Source: Roseivivax marinus (GTDB taxonomy: Bacteria > Pseudomonadota > Alphaproteobacteria > Rhodobacterales > Rhodobacteraceae). From it: a stretch of DNA of 64,000 nucleotides. The notes under the pieces were generated by a model. The model saw only the letters and a list, made by a program, of their open reading frames with translations. It made no database searches and was not told the origin of the DNA. The position numbers and the translations under genes are program-made. The stretch lies in assembly GCF_900109705.1 (NCBI RefSeq), contig NZ_FOAI01000003.1, positions 124,001-188,000 of the forward strand, read 5' to 3'. How positions within the stretch are numbered: position 1 is the stretch's first letter; every line of letters starts with the position of its first letter. This document shows positions 43,564 to 52,244 of this stretch, piece after piece.

Positions 43564-44617
43564 CGGGATCGCCTCCGAGGTAGAGCGCTGAATTCTTGTA
43601 CTGCGTCACGAGGAACCGGGCGACCACGCCGAGCGCCGCGGCCACCGGCACCGCCACGAGCAGACCGACGAAGCCGAAGAGCGTGCCGAAGACCGACATC
43701 GCCAGAAGCAGCCACACCGGGTGCAGACCGACCGAATCGCCCACGAGCTTGGGCGTCAGGACGTTGCCCTCGATGAACTGGCCCAGCTGGAAGATCACCG
43801 CGACGGCGACGATCCAGTACCACTCGCCCCAGAACTGGAAGAGCGCGAGGCCGATGGCCAGCACGCCGCCGACGATCGCCCCGACATAGGGAATGAAGGT
43901 CAGGAAGCCCGCGACGACGCCCACCACCAGGCCGAACTGAAGCCCCACCAGCATCAGCGCGAGCGCATAATACGTCCCGAGGATCAGGCAGACCGTGCCC
44001 ATGCCGCGGATGAAGCCCGACAGCGTGTCGTCGATGTCGTGGGCCAGCTGGCGCAACGTAGGCGCGTGCTCGCGCGGCAGAAGCTCGTCGATGCGCGCGA
44101 CCATCCGGTCCCAGTCGAGCAACAGGTAGACCGCCACGACCGGCACGATGACGAACAGCAGGAGCACCGAGACCAGCGACCGCGCGCTTGTCAGCGCGGT
44201 CTGCAAGAGCTCTCCGCCGCGTTCCTGGATGGTCTGTCCGAGGCTCGTCATGGTCTGGCGGAACACGCCGTCCTCGGCCAGCACGTCCGGGAAACGCTGC
44301 GCGAGGAAGTTCTGAAGGTTCCGCGACAGCTCGGGGGCAGTCTGCACGAGCTGGGTTGTCTGCTGCACCAGCGTCGGGATCACCAGAAGCGCCAGCAGGA
44401 TGAACAGCAGGATGGCCCCCACGGTGATGATCGCCGTGGCGAGCCTGCGCGAGCAGCCCCACGCCTCGAGCCGGTCGGCAAGCGGGTCGAGGAAGTAGGC
44501 AATGGCGGCACCCACCACGAACGGCAGCAGCACGTCGCCGAGGAACCACAGCACGACGATGAGGATCGCCGCGGCGATCCCCCAGTATTTCAGCTGCGAA
44601 CGCATCGGCAGGGTCAT
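43550..44617 (-). CDS. AI-2E family (PerM-like) membrane transporter
   Basis: Integral membrane protein of 355 residues with about seven to eight helices. The order is typical: two N-terminal helices (VLWFLGDVLLPFVVGAAIAY followed by FLDPLADRLE), a long amphipathic region with TSLGQTIQERGGELLQ, then the C-terminal helical block with GTYYALALMLVGLQFG, PYVGAIVGGVLAIGLALFQF and GNVLTPKLVGDSVGLHPVW. The family includes TqsA, Na/H antiporters and purine-related PerM, so the substrate is unclear. Its stop overlaps the Hda-like gene by 14 nt. perM next to hda is a recurrent arrangement as I recall. Confidence 0.9.
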   Translation of the reverse strand: MTLPMRSQLKYWGIAAAILIVVLWFLGDVLLPFVVGAAIAYFLDPLADRLEAWGCSRRLATAIITVGAILLFILLALLVIPTLVQQTTQLVQTAPELSRNLQNFLAQRFPDVLAEDGVFRQTMTSLGQTIQERGGELLQTALTSARSLVSVLLLFVIVPVVAVYLLLDWDRMVARIDELLPREHAPTLRQLAHDIDDTLSGFIRGMGTVCLILGTYYALALMLVGLQFGLVVGVVAGFLTFIPYVGAIVGGVLAIGLALFQFWGEWYWIVAVAVIFQLGQFIEGNVLTPKLVGDSVGLHPVWLLLAMSVFGTLFGFVGLLVAVPVAAALGVVARFLVTQYKNSALYLGGDPDGPR

Positions 44618-44771
44618 CGGTCAGTGCCTCGGGTCTGGTCTTTTCCTTCTGCGATCCCCTCGCCCGCGATGCAAGCGGCGATACGGTCGCGGCGTATGCC
44701 TGGGCGGCGCGGACCGTGGGGCGGGCAGGGCACAGGCATGGACGCCGCGCGATCCGGTGCGGGCGGCCGTT

Positions 44772-46136
44772 TCACGCCACGCGAACGCCCTGCCGCTCGA
44801 GCGCCGCCTGCATCGCGCGCGTATCGATCTCGTCGAGCGCCCGGTCGGCCTTCACCGACAGCGCCGCCGCGACACCGGCGCCCTGACCGGTCACGGCGCA
44901 GCAGGCCATGTTGCGCGTCGCCGCGTGGGCGATCCGGTCGCCACCGATGGCGCGTCCCGCCACCAGCAGGTTCCGCACGCGCCGCGGCAGCAGTGACCGG
45001 TAGGGGATCTGCATGTAGCGCCCCGTGGTGGGCAGGATCAGCACGCCGTATCCGTCGATGAACTCGGGGTAGATGCCCACCGAGTCCTCGAAGCGTCCCT
45101 GGTGGCGCGCATCGGCTTCGGTCATGTCGTAGACGGCGGCGATCTTGCGCGTGTCGCGGATGCCGATGGACATGCCGAAGTTGCGCAGCCGCGCCCCCTC
45201 GCAGCCCGGCGTGTAATGCTTCAGCACCTCGATCGCCGCCATCGCCTGCGCGCGCCCCTCGATCTCGAAGCGCGTCATGCTGTCTGGATCGGTGCCGTCG
45301 CAGCCTGCGAGGTGGACGAGGTTCATGTAGGTCATCTCGCCCGAATCGTGGACCGCACCCCAGGTCCCTCCGATGGTATTGAGATGCGCGGGCAGCCGGC
45401 CCTCCTTGCGGGCCTTGTCGAACGGCTTGCCGAGGAAGGGCGAATACATCGCGTCTTCCTTGCCGCTCGTCTCCACTGTCCACTCGCCCGAGGACCAGTC
45501 GCCATAGGTCTGCGGATCGGCCTTCACGCCCTCAAGGAAGCGCGCCTTGTCGACGCCGGCGATGTGGAACATCACGCTCGCGGCCTGCATCTCCTCGACC
45601 GGCGTCTTGCGCGTCGGCGCACCGGCGCGGTGGGCCACGTCGGCATCGCCCGTGGCGTCGATCACGCGCCTGGCGAGGATCGCCTCCCGGCCTGCCTTGC
45701 TCTCGACGATGACGCCGCGGATCGCGTCACCGTCCATCACCGGGGCGACGAACTGCCGGTGCAACAGCGGGCGCACGGCGGCCTCCTCGACCAGCCGGTC
45801 GGCCACCAGCTTGAACCCCTCGCTGTCGAGCTCGTGGCTCAGCGACTGGCTCTCGGGGGTGGCGGCGCCCATCTCCCTGGCGCGGCTCTCGAACTCCCAG
45901 CCGAGGCCGCCGGCCTCGACCGTGGCCTCGTGGCGGTACCAGGCGAAGCCCTCGACGCCGACCACGGTGATGTTGCCGCCCATGCAGCCGAACCGTTCGA
46001 GCAGCGCCACCTCGACGCCCTCGCGCGCCGCCGCCAGCGCCGCGGCCAGCCCGCCGGGGCCCGAGCCCACCACTAGCACGTCGGTCTCGAGGATCACCGG
46101 CACCTCGCGCGCCGGTTCGCTTACCGTTCGTGTCAT
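44772..46136 (-). CDS. FAD-dependent oxidoreductase (FAD_oxidored family)
   Basis: Flavoprotein of 454 residues. The dinucleotide-binding motif [20 protein letters not shown] starts near residue 19, with [11 protein letters not shown] following (the second FAD loop), [18 protein letters not shown], and a C-terminal [18 protein letters not shown] and [12 protein letters not shown]. This is the PF12831-type layout of glucose-inhibited-division-like and fumarate-reductase-like proteins, often acting on small hydroxylated or thiolated metabolites. No substrate-linked neighbour is present. It is transcribed divergently from proS. Confidence 0.85.
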   Translation of the reverse strand: MTRTVSEPAREVPVILETDVLVVGSGPGGLAAALAAAREGVEVALLERFGCMGGNITVVGVEGFAWYRHEATVEAGGLGWEFESRAREMGAATPESQSLSHELDSEGFKLVADRLVEEAAVRPLLHRQFVAPVMDGDAIRGVIVESKAGREAILARRVIDATGDADVAHRAGAPTRKTPVEEMQAASVMFHIAGVDKARFLEGVKADPQTYGDWSSGEWTVETSGKEDAMYSPFLGKPFDKARKEGRLPAHLNTIGGTWGAVHDSGEMTYMNLVHLAGCDGTDPDSMTRFEIEGRAQAMAAIEVLKHYTPGCEGARLRNFGMSIGIRDTRKIAAVYDMTEADARHQGRFEDSVGIYPEFIDGYGVLILPTTGRYMQIPYRSLLPRRVRNLLVAGRAIGGDRIAHAATRNMACCAVTGQGAGVAAALSVKADRALDEIDTRAMQAALERQGVRVA

Positions 46137-46311
46137 GGCCCCTCCCGCAGGCGCGCCCGAGGCTTCGGGTGGCGCGCGTCATGAAAGCGTCACATCTCGC
46201 CAAGACGGGCAGGCGGGTCAACCGCGGCGGCGCCACGCCCCGCATTGCCTTCGGTCCGGGGCTTGCCTAGAGGTGGGCGCGACCCTTTCCACGACCGATC
46301 CGGGACCCGCC

Positions 46312-47655
46312 ATGCGTCTGAGCCGCTACTTCCTGCCCGTCCTCAAGGAAACGCCGTCCGAGGCGCAGATCGCCTCGCACCGGCTGATGCTGCGCGCCGG
46401 CATGATCAAGCAGTCCTCGGCGGGCATCTATTCGTGGCTGCCGCTGGGCTACAAGGTACTGCGGCGGATCGAGCAGATCGTCCACGAAGAGCAGCAGCGC
46501 GCCGGGCACATCCCGATGCTGATGCCGACCCTGCAATCGGCCGACCTCTGGCGCGAGAGCGGGCGCTACGACGCCTATGGCCCCGAAATGCTGCGGATCC
46601 GCGACCGCCAGGACCGCGACCTGCTCTACGGGCCGACCAACGAGGAGATGATCACCGACATCTTCCGCAGCCATGTCAGCAGCTACCGCGACCTGCCGCT
46701 GACGCTCTACCACATCCAGTGGAAGTTCCGCGACGAGATTCGCCCCCGCTTCGGCGTCATGCGCGGTCGCGAGTTCCTGATGAAGGACGGCTACAACTTC
46801 GACCTCACCCGCGAGGCCGCGCTGCACGCCTACAACCGCCACCTGGTCAGCTACCTGCGCAGCTACGAGCGGATGGGTCTCCAGGCGATCCCCATGCGCG
46901 CGGAGTCGGGCCCGATCGGCGGCGACGACACCCACGAGTTCCTCGTACTGGCAGAAACGGGCGAGTCGGAGGTCTTCTACGACAGCGAGATCACCGACCT
47001 GAAGTTCGGTGACCGCAGGATCGACTACGACAGCGTCGAGGAATGTCAGGCGGTGATGGAGGAGTTCACCTCGCGCTACGCCCGCACCGACGACACCCAC
47101 GAAGAGAGCGCCTTCGAGACGCAGGTCCCCGAAGAGCGCCGCCGTCGTGCCCGTGGCATCGAGGTCGGCCAGATCTTTTACTTCGGCACCAAGTATTCCG
47201 AGCCGATGGGCGCCACGGTCGTCGATCCGGAGGGCAACCGCGTGCCGGTCCACATGGGCTCGCACGGCATCGGCGTCAGCCGCCTTCTGGGCGCGATCAT
47301 CGAGGCCAACCACGACGACAACGGCATCATCTGGCCCGAGGGCGTGACCCCGTTCCACGTGGGTATCGTGAACCTCAAGCAGGGCGACGAGGCCGCAGAT
47401 CTCGCCTGCGACCAGATCTACAACGCCGTGGTCGAGGCCGGGCTCGAACCGCTCTACCACGACGGCGACGACCGCGCCGGCGCCAAGTTCGCGACCATGG
47501 ACCTGATCGGCCTGCCGTGGCGGATCACCGTAGGCCCGCGCGGGCTGAAGAACGGCGTGGTCGAACTGACCTCGCGCCGCACCGGCGAGAGCGAGGAACT
47601 GGCGCCCGATCAGGCGGTGACGAAGCTCGCGCAGATCTACGCAGGCAAGCTCTGA
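46312..47655 (+). CDS. proS: Prolyl-tRNA synthetase (short alphaproteobacterial form)
   Basis: Charges tRNA-Pro. The protein is 447 residues, short because the editing INS domain is missing between motifs 2 and 3, as in other alphaproteobacteria. Class II motif 1 ([20 protein letters not shown]), motif 2 ([21 protein letters not shown]) and motif 3 ([17 protein letters not shown]) are clear, then an anticodon-binding domain (about 345-440, [11 protein letters not shown]). A frame open far upstream is only the antisense shadow of the oxidoreductase gene. The ATG at 46312 begins the family N-terminus. Confidence 0.96.
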   Translation: MRLSRYFLPVLKETPSEAQIASHRLMLRAGMIKQSSAGIYSWLPLGYKVLRRIEQIVHEEQQRAGHIPMLMPTLQSADLWRESGRYDAYGPEMLRIRDRQDRDLLYGPTNEEMITDIFRSHVSSYRDLPLTLYHIQWKFRDEIRPRFGVMRGREFLMKDGYNFDLTREAALHAYNRHLVSYLRSYERMGLQAIPMRAESGPIGGDDTHEFLVLAETGESEVFYDSEITDLKFGDRRIDYDSVEECQAVMEEFTSRYARTDDTHEESAFETQVPEERRRRARGIEVGQIFYFGTKYSEPMGATVVDPEGNRVPVHMGSHGIGVSRLLGAIIEANHDDNGIIWPEGVTPFHVGIVNLKQGDEAADLACDQIYNAVVEAGLEPLYHDGDDRAGAKFATMDLIGLPWRITVGPRGLKNGVVELTSRRTGESEELAPDQAVTKLAQIYAGKL

Positions 47656-47664
47656 GAGTGCTTA

Positions 47665-47692
47665 GCGGGCGCGCCGCCCAAGGCGCGCCCGC
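47665..47692. terminator. Strong hairpin after proS
   Basis: GCGGGCGCGCC (47665-47675) and GGCGCGCCCGC (47682-47692) form a perfect 11-bp stem with a 6-nt loop, 9 nt after the proS stop. No T-run follows, so an atypical terminator or transcript-end stabiliser is likely. The remaining 220 bases to the convergent glmM show no gene. Confidence 0.5.
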
Positions 47693-47910
47693 CGGCACAT
47701 TCCGGATGTGGCTGTGCCATCCGCTTGGCGCGTGGCGCAACCTTGCCTAAGACCCGCCGGCTTTGGCGCGCGCCCCGTCAAGCGACACACTGCGCCCAAC
47801 AAGTCGATCCGACAGCGGCCCTTCTTCTCGGTTCAAATACTCCGGGGAGCGCGAGGGGCTGGCCCCTCGCTTCCACCGGTCACCGCCCGCGCGCGGCGCG
47901 GAGCCGTGGC

Positions 47911-49254
47911 TCAGGCCACCGCCTCGACCTCGGCCACGATCCCGTCCACGACCTCGTGCAGAAGGCCCTCGTCCTCGCATTCGGCCATGACGCGGATCAG
48001 CGGCTCGGTGCCTGACTTCCGGATCAGCACGCGCCCCTTGCTGCCCATGCGGCCCTCGGCGTCGCGGATGGTCTGCTGCACCGCGGCCGTCTCCAGCGGT
48101 GCGTTGCCCGGCGTGTAGCGTACGTTCTTCAGAAGCTGCGGCACGGGCTCGAAGTTGGAGGCGAGCGCCGAGGCCGGGGACCCGCTGCGGACCATCTCGG
48201 CGAGGAACTGGATCGCGGCCATCAGGCCGTCGCCGGTGGTGGCGAAATCGGTCATCACGATGTGGCCCGACTGCTCGCCACCAAGGTTCCAGCCGCCGCG
48301 GCGCATGGCTTCGACCACGTAGCGGTCGCCGACGCCGGTGCGCTCGAGCCGCAGGCCGCGGCCCTGGAGGTACTTCTCCAGCCCGAGGTTCGACATCACC
48401 GTCGCCACCAGCGTGCCGTCGCGCAGACGGTCCTCCTCGGCCCAGCGGGCCGCCATCAGCGCCATCAGCTGGTCGCCGTCGGCGACGGTGCCACGCTCGT
48501 CGATAAGGATCACGCGGTCGGCGTCACCATCCAGGCAGATGCCGAGGTCGGCGCCGTGGGCGACGACGGTCTCCGCGGCGACGCGCGGCTTCGTCGAGCC
48601 GCACTCGTCGTTGATGTTGTAGCCGTCGGGGGAAACGCCGACCTGGATCACCTCGGCGCCGAGCTCCCACAGGACCTCGGGCGCGGCGCGGTAGGCGGCA
48701 CCGTTGGCGCAGTCGATGACCACCTTCATGCCGTCGAGGCGCATGCCCTGCGGGAAGGTGGACTTCACCCGTTCCTGGTAGCGGAAGCGGCCGTCGTCGA
48801 TGCGGCGCGCGCGGCCGATGTTGTGGGCCTGCGCGGGCTCCACGCCGGCGGCGACCAGCGCCTCGATCTCGGCCTCGGCCTCGTCCGACAGCTTGAAGCC
48901 GTCGGGGCCGAAGAACTTGATGCCGTTGTCGTGGGCGGGGTTGTGGCTGGCCGAGATCATGATCCCGAGGTCCGCGCGCATGGACGGCGTCAGGAGACCC
49001 ACGGCCGGGGTCGGCACGGGTCCGAGCAGCAGCACGTTCATGCCGGTCGAGGTCAGGCCCGCGGTCAGCGCGGTTTCGAACATGTAGCCCGAACGGCGGG
49101 TGTCCTTGCCGATCACCACGCGGTGGACGCCGCCCTGTTCTCGGCGGAAATAGCGCCCGGCGGCGGCGCCGATGGCCAGCGCCATCTGAGCGGTCATCGG
49201 GTGCTGGTTGGCGCGTCCGCGCACGCCGTCGGTTCCGAAAAGCTCACGTCCCAT
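47911..49254 (-). CDS. glmM: Phosphoglucosamine mutase GlmM
   Basis: Interconverts glucosamine-6-phosphate and glucosamine-1-phosphate on the way to UDP-GlcNAc, the precursor for peptidoglycan and lipid A. The protein is 447 residues, opening [15 protein letters not shown], with catalytic Ser103 in [12 protein letters not shown], the metal loop [12 protein letters not shown], and the phosphate-binding [14 protein letters not shown] near the C-terminus. The ATG at 49254 is the family start and the longer open frame upstream lies in folP. It overlaps folP by 11 nt, the usual folP-glmM pairing. Confidence 0.96.
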   Translation of the reverse strand: MGRELFGTDGVRGRANQHPMTAQMALAIGAAAGRYFRREQGGVHRVVIGKDTRRSGYMFETALTAGLTSTGMNVLLLGPVPTPAVGLLTPSMRADLGIMISASHNPAHDNGIKFFGPDGFKLSDEAEAEIEALVAAGVEPAQAHNIGRARRIDDGRFRYQERVKSTFPQGMRLDGMKVVIDCANGAAYRAAPEVLWELGAEVIQVGVSPDGYNINDECGSTKPRVAAETVVAHGADLGICLDGDADRVILIDERGTVADGDQLMALMAARWAEEDRLRDGTLVATVMSNLGLEKYLQGRGLRLERTGVGDRYVVEAMRRGGWNLGGEQSGHIVMTDFATTGDGLMAAIQFLAEMVRSGSPASALASNFEPVPQLLKNVRYTPGNAPLETAAVQQTIRDAEGRMGSKGRVLIRKSGTEPLIRVMAECEDEGLLHEVVDGIVAEVEAVA

Positions 49255-50263
49255 AGCGGTCCCCAAGATCGATCGCGTGCCACATCGACAGGGCCGCGCG
49301 TGTTTCGGCCACGTCGTGAACGCGCAGAATTTGAACGCCGCGCGCCGCCACGGCAAGAGCCACGGCGACCGAGCCGGGCATCCGCCGGCCGGCCTCCGGC
49401 GCGTCGGTAATGGTGCCGATGAAGCGTTTGCGCGAGGCGCCCACGAGAATGGGCGTGCCGAGGCCGTGAAACAGCGACACTCCCTCGAGCAGCGCGAGAT
49501 TGTGCGCGATCGTCTTGCCGAAGCCGATCCCGGGATCGACCACGATTCGCGCGTGAGGGATGCCCGCGTCGCGCGCCGCGGCGATGCGCTCGGCGAGCCA
49601 GTCGTAGACGTCAAGAAGCACGTTCTCGTAGTGCGGGTCCTGCTGCATGGTCTCGGGGCCGCCCTGCGTGTGCATGATGCAGACCGGAAGGTCGCGCCCG
49701 GCACAGAAGGTGGCGAGGCCGGGATCGAAGGTCAGGCCGGACACGTCGTTGACCAGCACCGCGCCCGCGTCCGCCGCCGGTTCGGCCACCGCGCGCTTGC
49801 GGGTGTCGATCGAGATCGGCGGCGCGCCGGCGGCCCTGAGGCGGGCGATCACCGGCTCGGTGCGCGCGCGCTCCTCCTCGGCGGGGACCTCGGCCGAACC
49901 GGGCCGGGTCGACTCGCCGCCGATGTCGATCATGTCCGCGCCCGCGGTCCGCATGGCCTCGGCATGGGCCACGGCGGCATCGGGCGCATCGTGTCGGCCA
50001 CCGTCCGAGAAGCTGTCGGGCGTCACGTTGAGGATGCCCATGATCCGCACCCGGTCCATGCCGAGCCCGGCCACGTCGGGCCGGGGCGCTGTCAGGGCGG
50101 CGTGCCAGTCGTCCGGCACGGCCATGGCCGGCAGCACCTCCACCGGCGCGTCCCGGCGGTGGCGGGCGACGTGACTGAACCAGTACGGCCCGCCGGCAAG
50201 CGGCAGGGCGCCCGAGGGGCGCGCGAGCCCGGACTGGACGAGGGGGCGGTAGTAATCTCTCAT
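49244..50263 (-). CDS. folP: Dihydropteroate synthase
   Basis: Condenses 4-aminobenzoate with hydroxymethyl-dihydropterin diphosphate, the target of sulfonamides. The protein is 339 residues, with TIM-barrel motifs [33 protein letters not shown], and the C-terminal DPGIGFGKT and GASRKRFIG. An N-terminal extension of about 80 residues before the barrel ([20 protein letters not shown] onward) is longer than in enterobacteria. The ATG at 50263 is preferred over a TTG at 50299 lacking a ribosome site. Confidence 0.94.
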   Translation of the reverse strand: MRDYYRPLVQSGLARPSGALPLAGGPYWFSHVARHRRDAPVEVLPAMAVPDDWHAALTAPRPDVAGLGMDRVRIMGILNVTPDSFSDGGRHDAPDAAVAHAEAMRTAGADMIDIGGESTRPGSAEVPAEEERARTEPVIARLRAAGAPPISIDTRKRAVAEPAADAGAVLVNDVSGLTFDPGLATFCAGRDLPVCIMHTQGGPETMQQDPHYENVLLDVYDWLAERIAAARDAGIPHARIVVDPGIGFGKTIAHNLALLEGVSLFHGLGTPILVGASRKRFIGTITDAPEAGRRMPGSVAVALAVAARGVQILRVHDVAETRAALSMWHAIDLGDRYGT

Positions 50264-50309
50264 GCCGTTCGGGATGGGCGAAGCCCGCGCCGAACGCAAG
50301 GGCGAGGCG

Positions 50310-51242
50310 TCAGAGGACCGGCTCGCCCGGCGTCACGAGGCGGACGGGCAGGGCGGGCGCGTCGGTGGCGTCAGGTGCGGCGGCGTCGATCACCACCAGT
50401 TCGCGTGCGCCCAGCTCGGCAGCGAACCACAGCGACAGTCCCACCGCATCGCGCGAGGGGCCTGATGGCCCCTGCGTCGCATCGAGCACGATCTTCGACG
50501 GAGCCCAGACGCAGACCTGTCCGTTCTTCATCGCCCAGTCGAGCTCGGTCCGGGTGGCGACGACCTTGGCACGGGCGTCGTGCGCGGCAAGCCGCCAGCC
50601 GTTCTGCTCGATCGCCAGCAGGTCGATGCGCCGTTGCACCAGCGCGTGCCCCACCTGCGGCACCGGCAGTCCGTGCGGCCCCACGCAGAGGATCAGCGGA
50701 ACGCCGTCGGCACAAAGCGCGTCGATCCAGCCGGGAAGGCGGTCGTCGTCGATGGCCGCGTCCGAGAGGTAAACCACGCGCGGGTGGGGGCGTTCACTGG
50801 CCGGTTCCGCCTCGCGTCGCCCGGTGCCGGCCTCGCGCACGATCTCGACGCCGAGGGCGCCGGGGCCACGGTCGAGCTTCTCGATCCGCACGAAGGCCCG
50901 CAGCGCCTGCGGTTCGGCGAGGATGCGTTCGGCAATGCCCTCGGCCAGCGTTTCGAGAAGGTTGACCCGGCGTGCCGCCAGTTCGGCGCCGATGGCCTCG
51001 GTCACCCGGTCGTAGGAAAGGATGCGGTCCACGTCGTCGTCGAGCGGCCCGGTGAAGGGCGCGACCTCGACCACGATGTTGAAGTTGATCCGCTGGGTGA
51101 TGCCGCGCTCGGCCTGGAAGGCGCCGATCTCCACCTCGCGGATGTGGTCGCGCAGGCTGATGCGATCGTGCGGCGCATCGGGCGCGGTCGCCACGCTGCG
51201 CTCGGCGGGATGCGAAAAGGCGAGGCGGATTTCTGAGGCCAT
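50310..51242 (-). CDS. folB: Dihydroneopterin aldolase fused to a C-terminal domain
   Basis: Protein of 310 residues. The N-terminal part (about 28-140) is FolB: DRISLRDHIREVEIGAFQAERG, then YDRVTEAIGAELAARRVNLLETLAEGIAERIL, supplying catalytic Glu and the Lys of the KLDRGPG segment. FolB alone has about 120 residues, so residues 150-310 are additional and are not recognised (segments RVVYLSDAAIDDDRLPGWID, ARTELDWAMKNGQ-like). It lies 46 nt upstream of folP, so the pair makes consecutive folate enzymes. The role of the extra domain is unknown. Confidence 0.88.
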   Translation of the reverse strand: MASEIRLAFSHPAERSVATAPDAPHDRISLRDHIREVEIGAFQAERGITQRINFNIVVEVAPFTGPLDDDVDRILSYDRVTEAIGAELAARRVNLLETLAEGIAERILAEPQALRAFVRIEKLDRGPGALGVEIVREAGTGRREAEPASERPHPRVVYLSDAAIDDDRLPGWIDALCADGVPLILCVGPHGLPVPQVGHALVQRRIDLLAIEQNGWRLAAHDARAKVVATRTELDWAMKNGQVCVWAPSKIVLDATQGPSGPSRDAVGLSLWFAAELGARELVVIDAAAPDATDAPALPVRLVTPGEPVL

Positions 51243-51455
51243 GGCGCGTCCTCGGGGGTTGGGTCCGCTTCGCTTACCGCATCGCGGCCCCGCTGGGCCA
51301 GAGCCGCGACGCAGACTTCGGTCGCGGGTGGGGCGGTTTTTGCCCGAGCGGGCGGGGTACGCCCGCCCGGCAGGCGGTCGAGAAGGCCCTGGGCCGACGA
51401 GAAACGCGCGCCCCAGGGGACGCGCGTCGGTGGTTCGCTCGGAAGAGGCGGCCGC

Positions 51456-52073
51456 TCAGTTCATCGAGATCTGCAGCGGCTGGCGGTAGAACCGGTGCAC
51501 GCCGATCTGTGCCGTCATCGGAAAGGCCGAGGCCCAGCGGGGGTTCACCGCGACGGTGTGGTAGTGCGTCGCTCCGTCGGTCAGTTCGCGCGGGGCGCCC
51601 TCGAGCATGACGGCGGCGATCTTGCCCACCTGCGCCTCGGCGCCGCTTTCGTGCATCGCTTCGCTGTGTCCGTCGCAGGTGTACGAGAACTGGCAGCCCT
51701 GGTTCACGACGCCGCATACGCTGTCGGGATAGCGGGGGCTGTCCACGCGGTTCAGGATGACCTCGGCCACGGCCACCTGGCCCTTGATGGATTCGCCGCG
51801 CGCTTCGAAGTAGAGCGCCTCGGTCAGGCAGGTCCAGTCGCGGCCGCCGGATTCGACCGGTTGCGCGGCGAGCCAGTTGGCGTCGTAGCGCATCGACTTC
51901 ACCGAGCTGGCGGACGCCGGTGTCACCAGCCGCTGAAGATGCGCCGAGCTTGCCGCGTTCAGGGCACGGGACTCCTGGCGGATCAGCGACTCCATGCTGT
52001 CGTCAGACGTATCGGCTTGGACTTGGGCCGCCAGAAAGACGGCCGCGAATGCCATGAAAAGCACGCGGAACAT
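51456..52073 (-). CDS. SleB/CwlJ-like cell wall hydrolase
   Basis: Exported protein of 205 residues of the Hydrolase_2 family (SleB catalytic domain). A signal peptide (about 1-20, MFRVLFMAFAAVFLAAQVQA) precedes a linker, then the catalytic domain at about 85-200 with the catalytic Glu in EALYFEARGESIKGQVAVAE, ILNRVDSPRYPDSVCGVVNQ, and YHTVAVNPRWASAF. The ATG at 52073, after AAAGAGGTG, starts the signal peptide, and the longer frame is unsupported. In non-sporulating bacteria the family is thought to act as peptidoglycan amidase or transglycosylase. Confidence 0.88.
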   Translation of the reverse strand: MFRVLFMAFAAVFLAAQVQADTSDDSMESLIRQESRALNAASSAHLQRLVTPASASSVKSMRYDANWLAAQPVESGGRDWTCLTEALYFEARGESIKGQVAVAEVILNRVDSPRYPDSVCGVVNQGCQFSYTCDGHSEAMHESGAEAQVGKIAAVMLEGAPRELTDGATHYHTVAVNPRWASAFPMTAQIGVHRFYRQPLQISMN

Positions 52074-52244
52074 TTGCACACCTCTTTGCGTAACCGTCTC
52101 GGGGACCCTCTTTCCGGGGCGCCTCCGAAAGCTTCCGGCGACGTAAAGCAGACGGCCCGGGCGTGTCCAGTTTGCGACATCGCATGTCGGCAATGTACCG
52201 CCGACGCGAGGTCAATCTTGCATAGATGTTGCGAGTTTAGCTGT

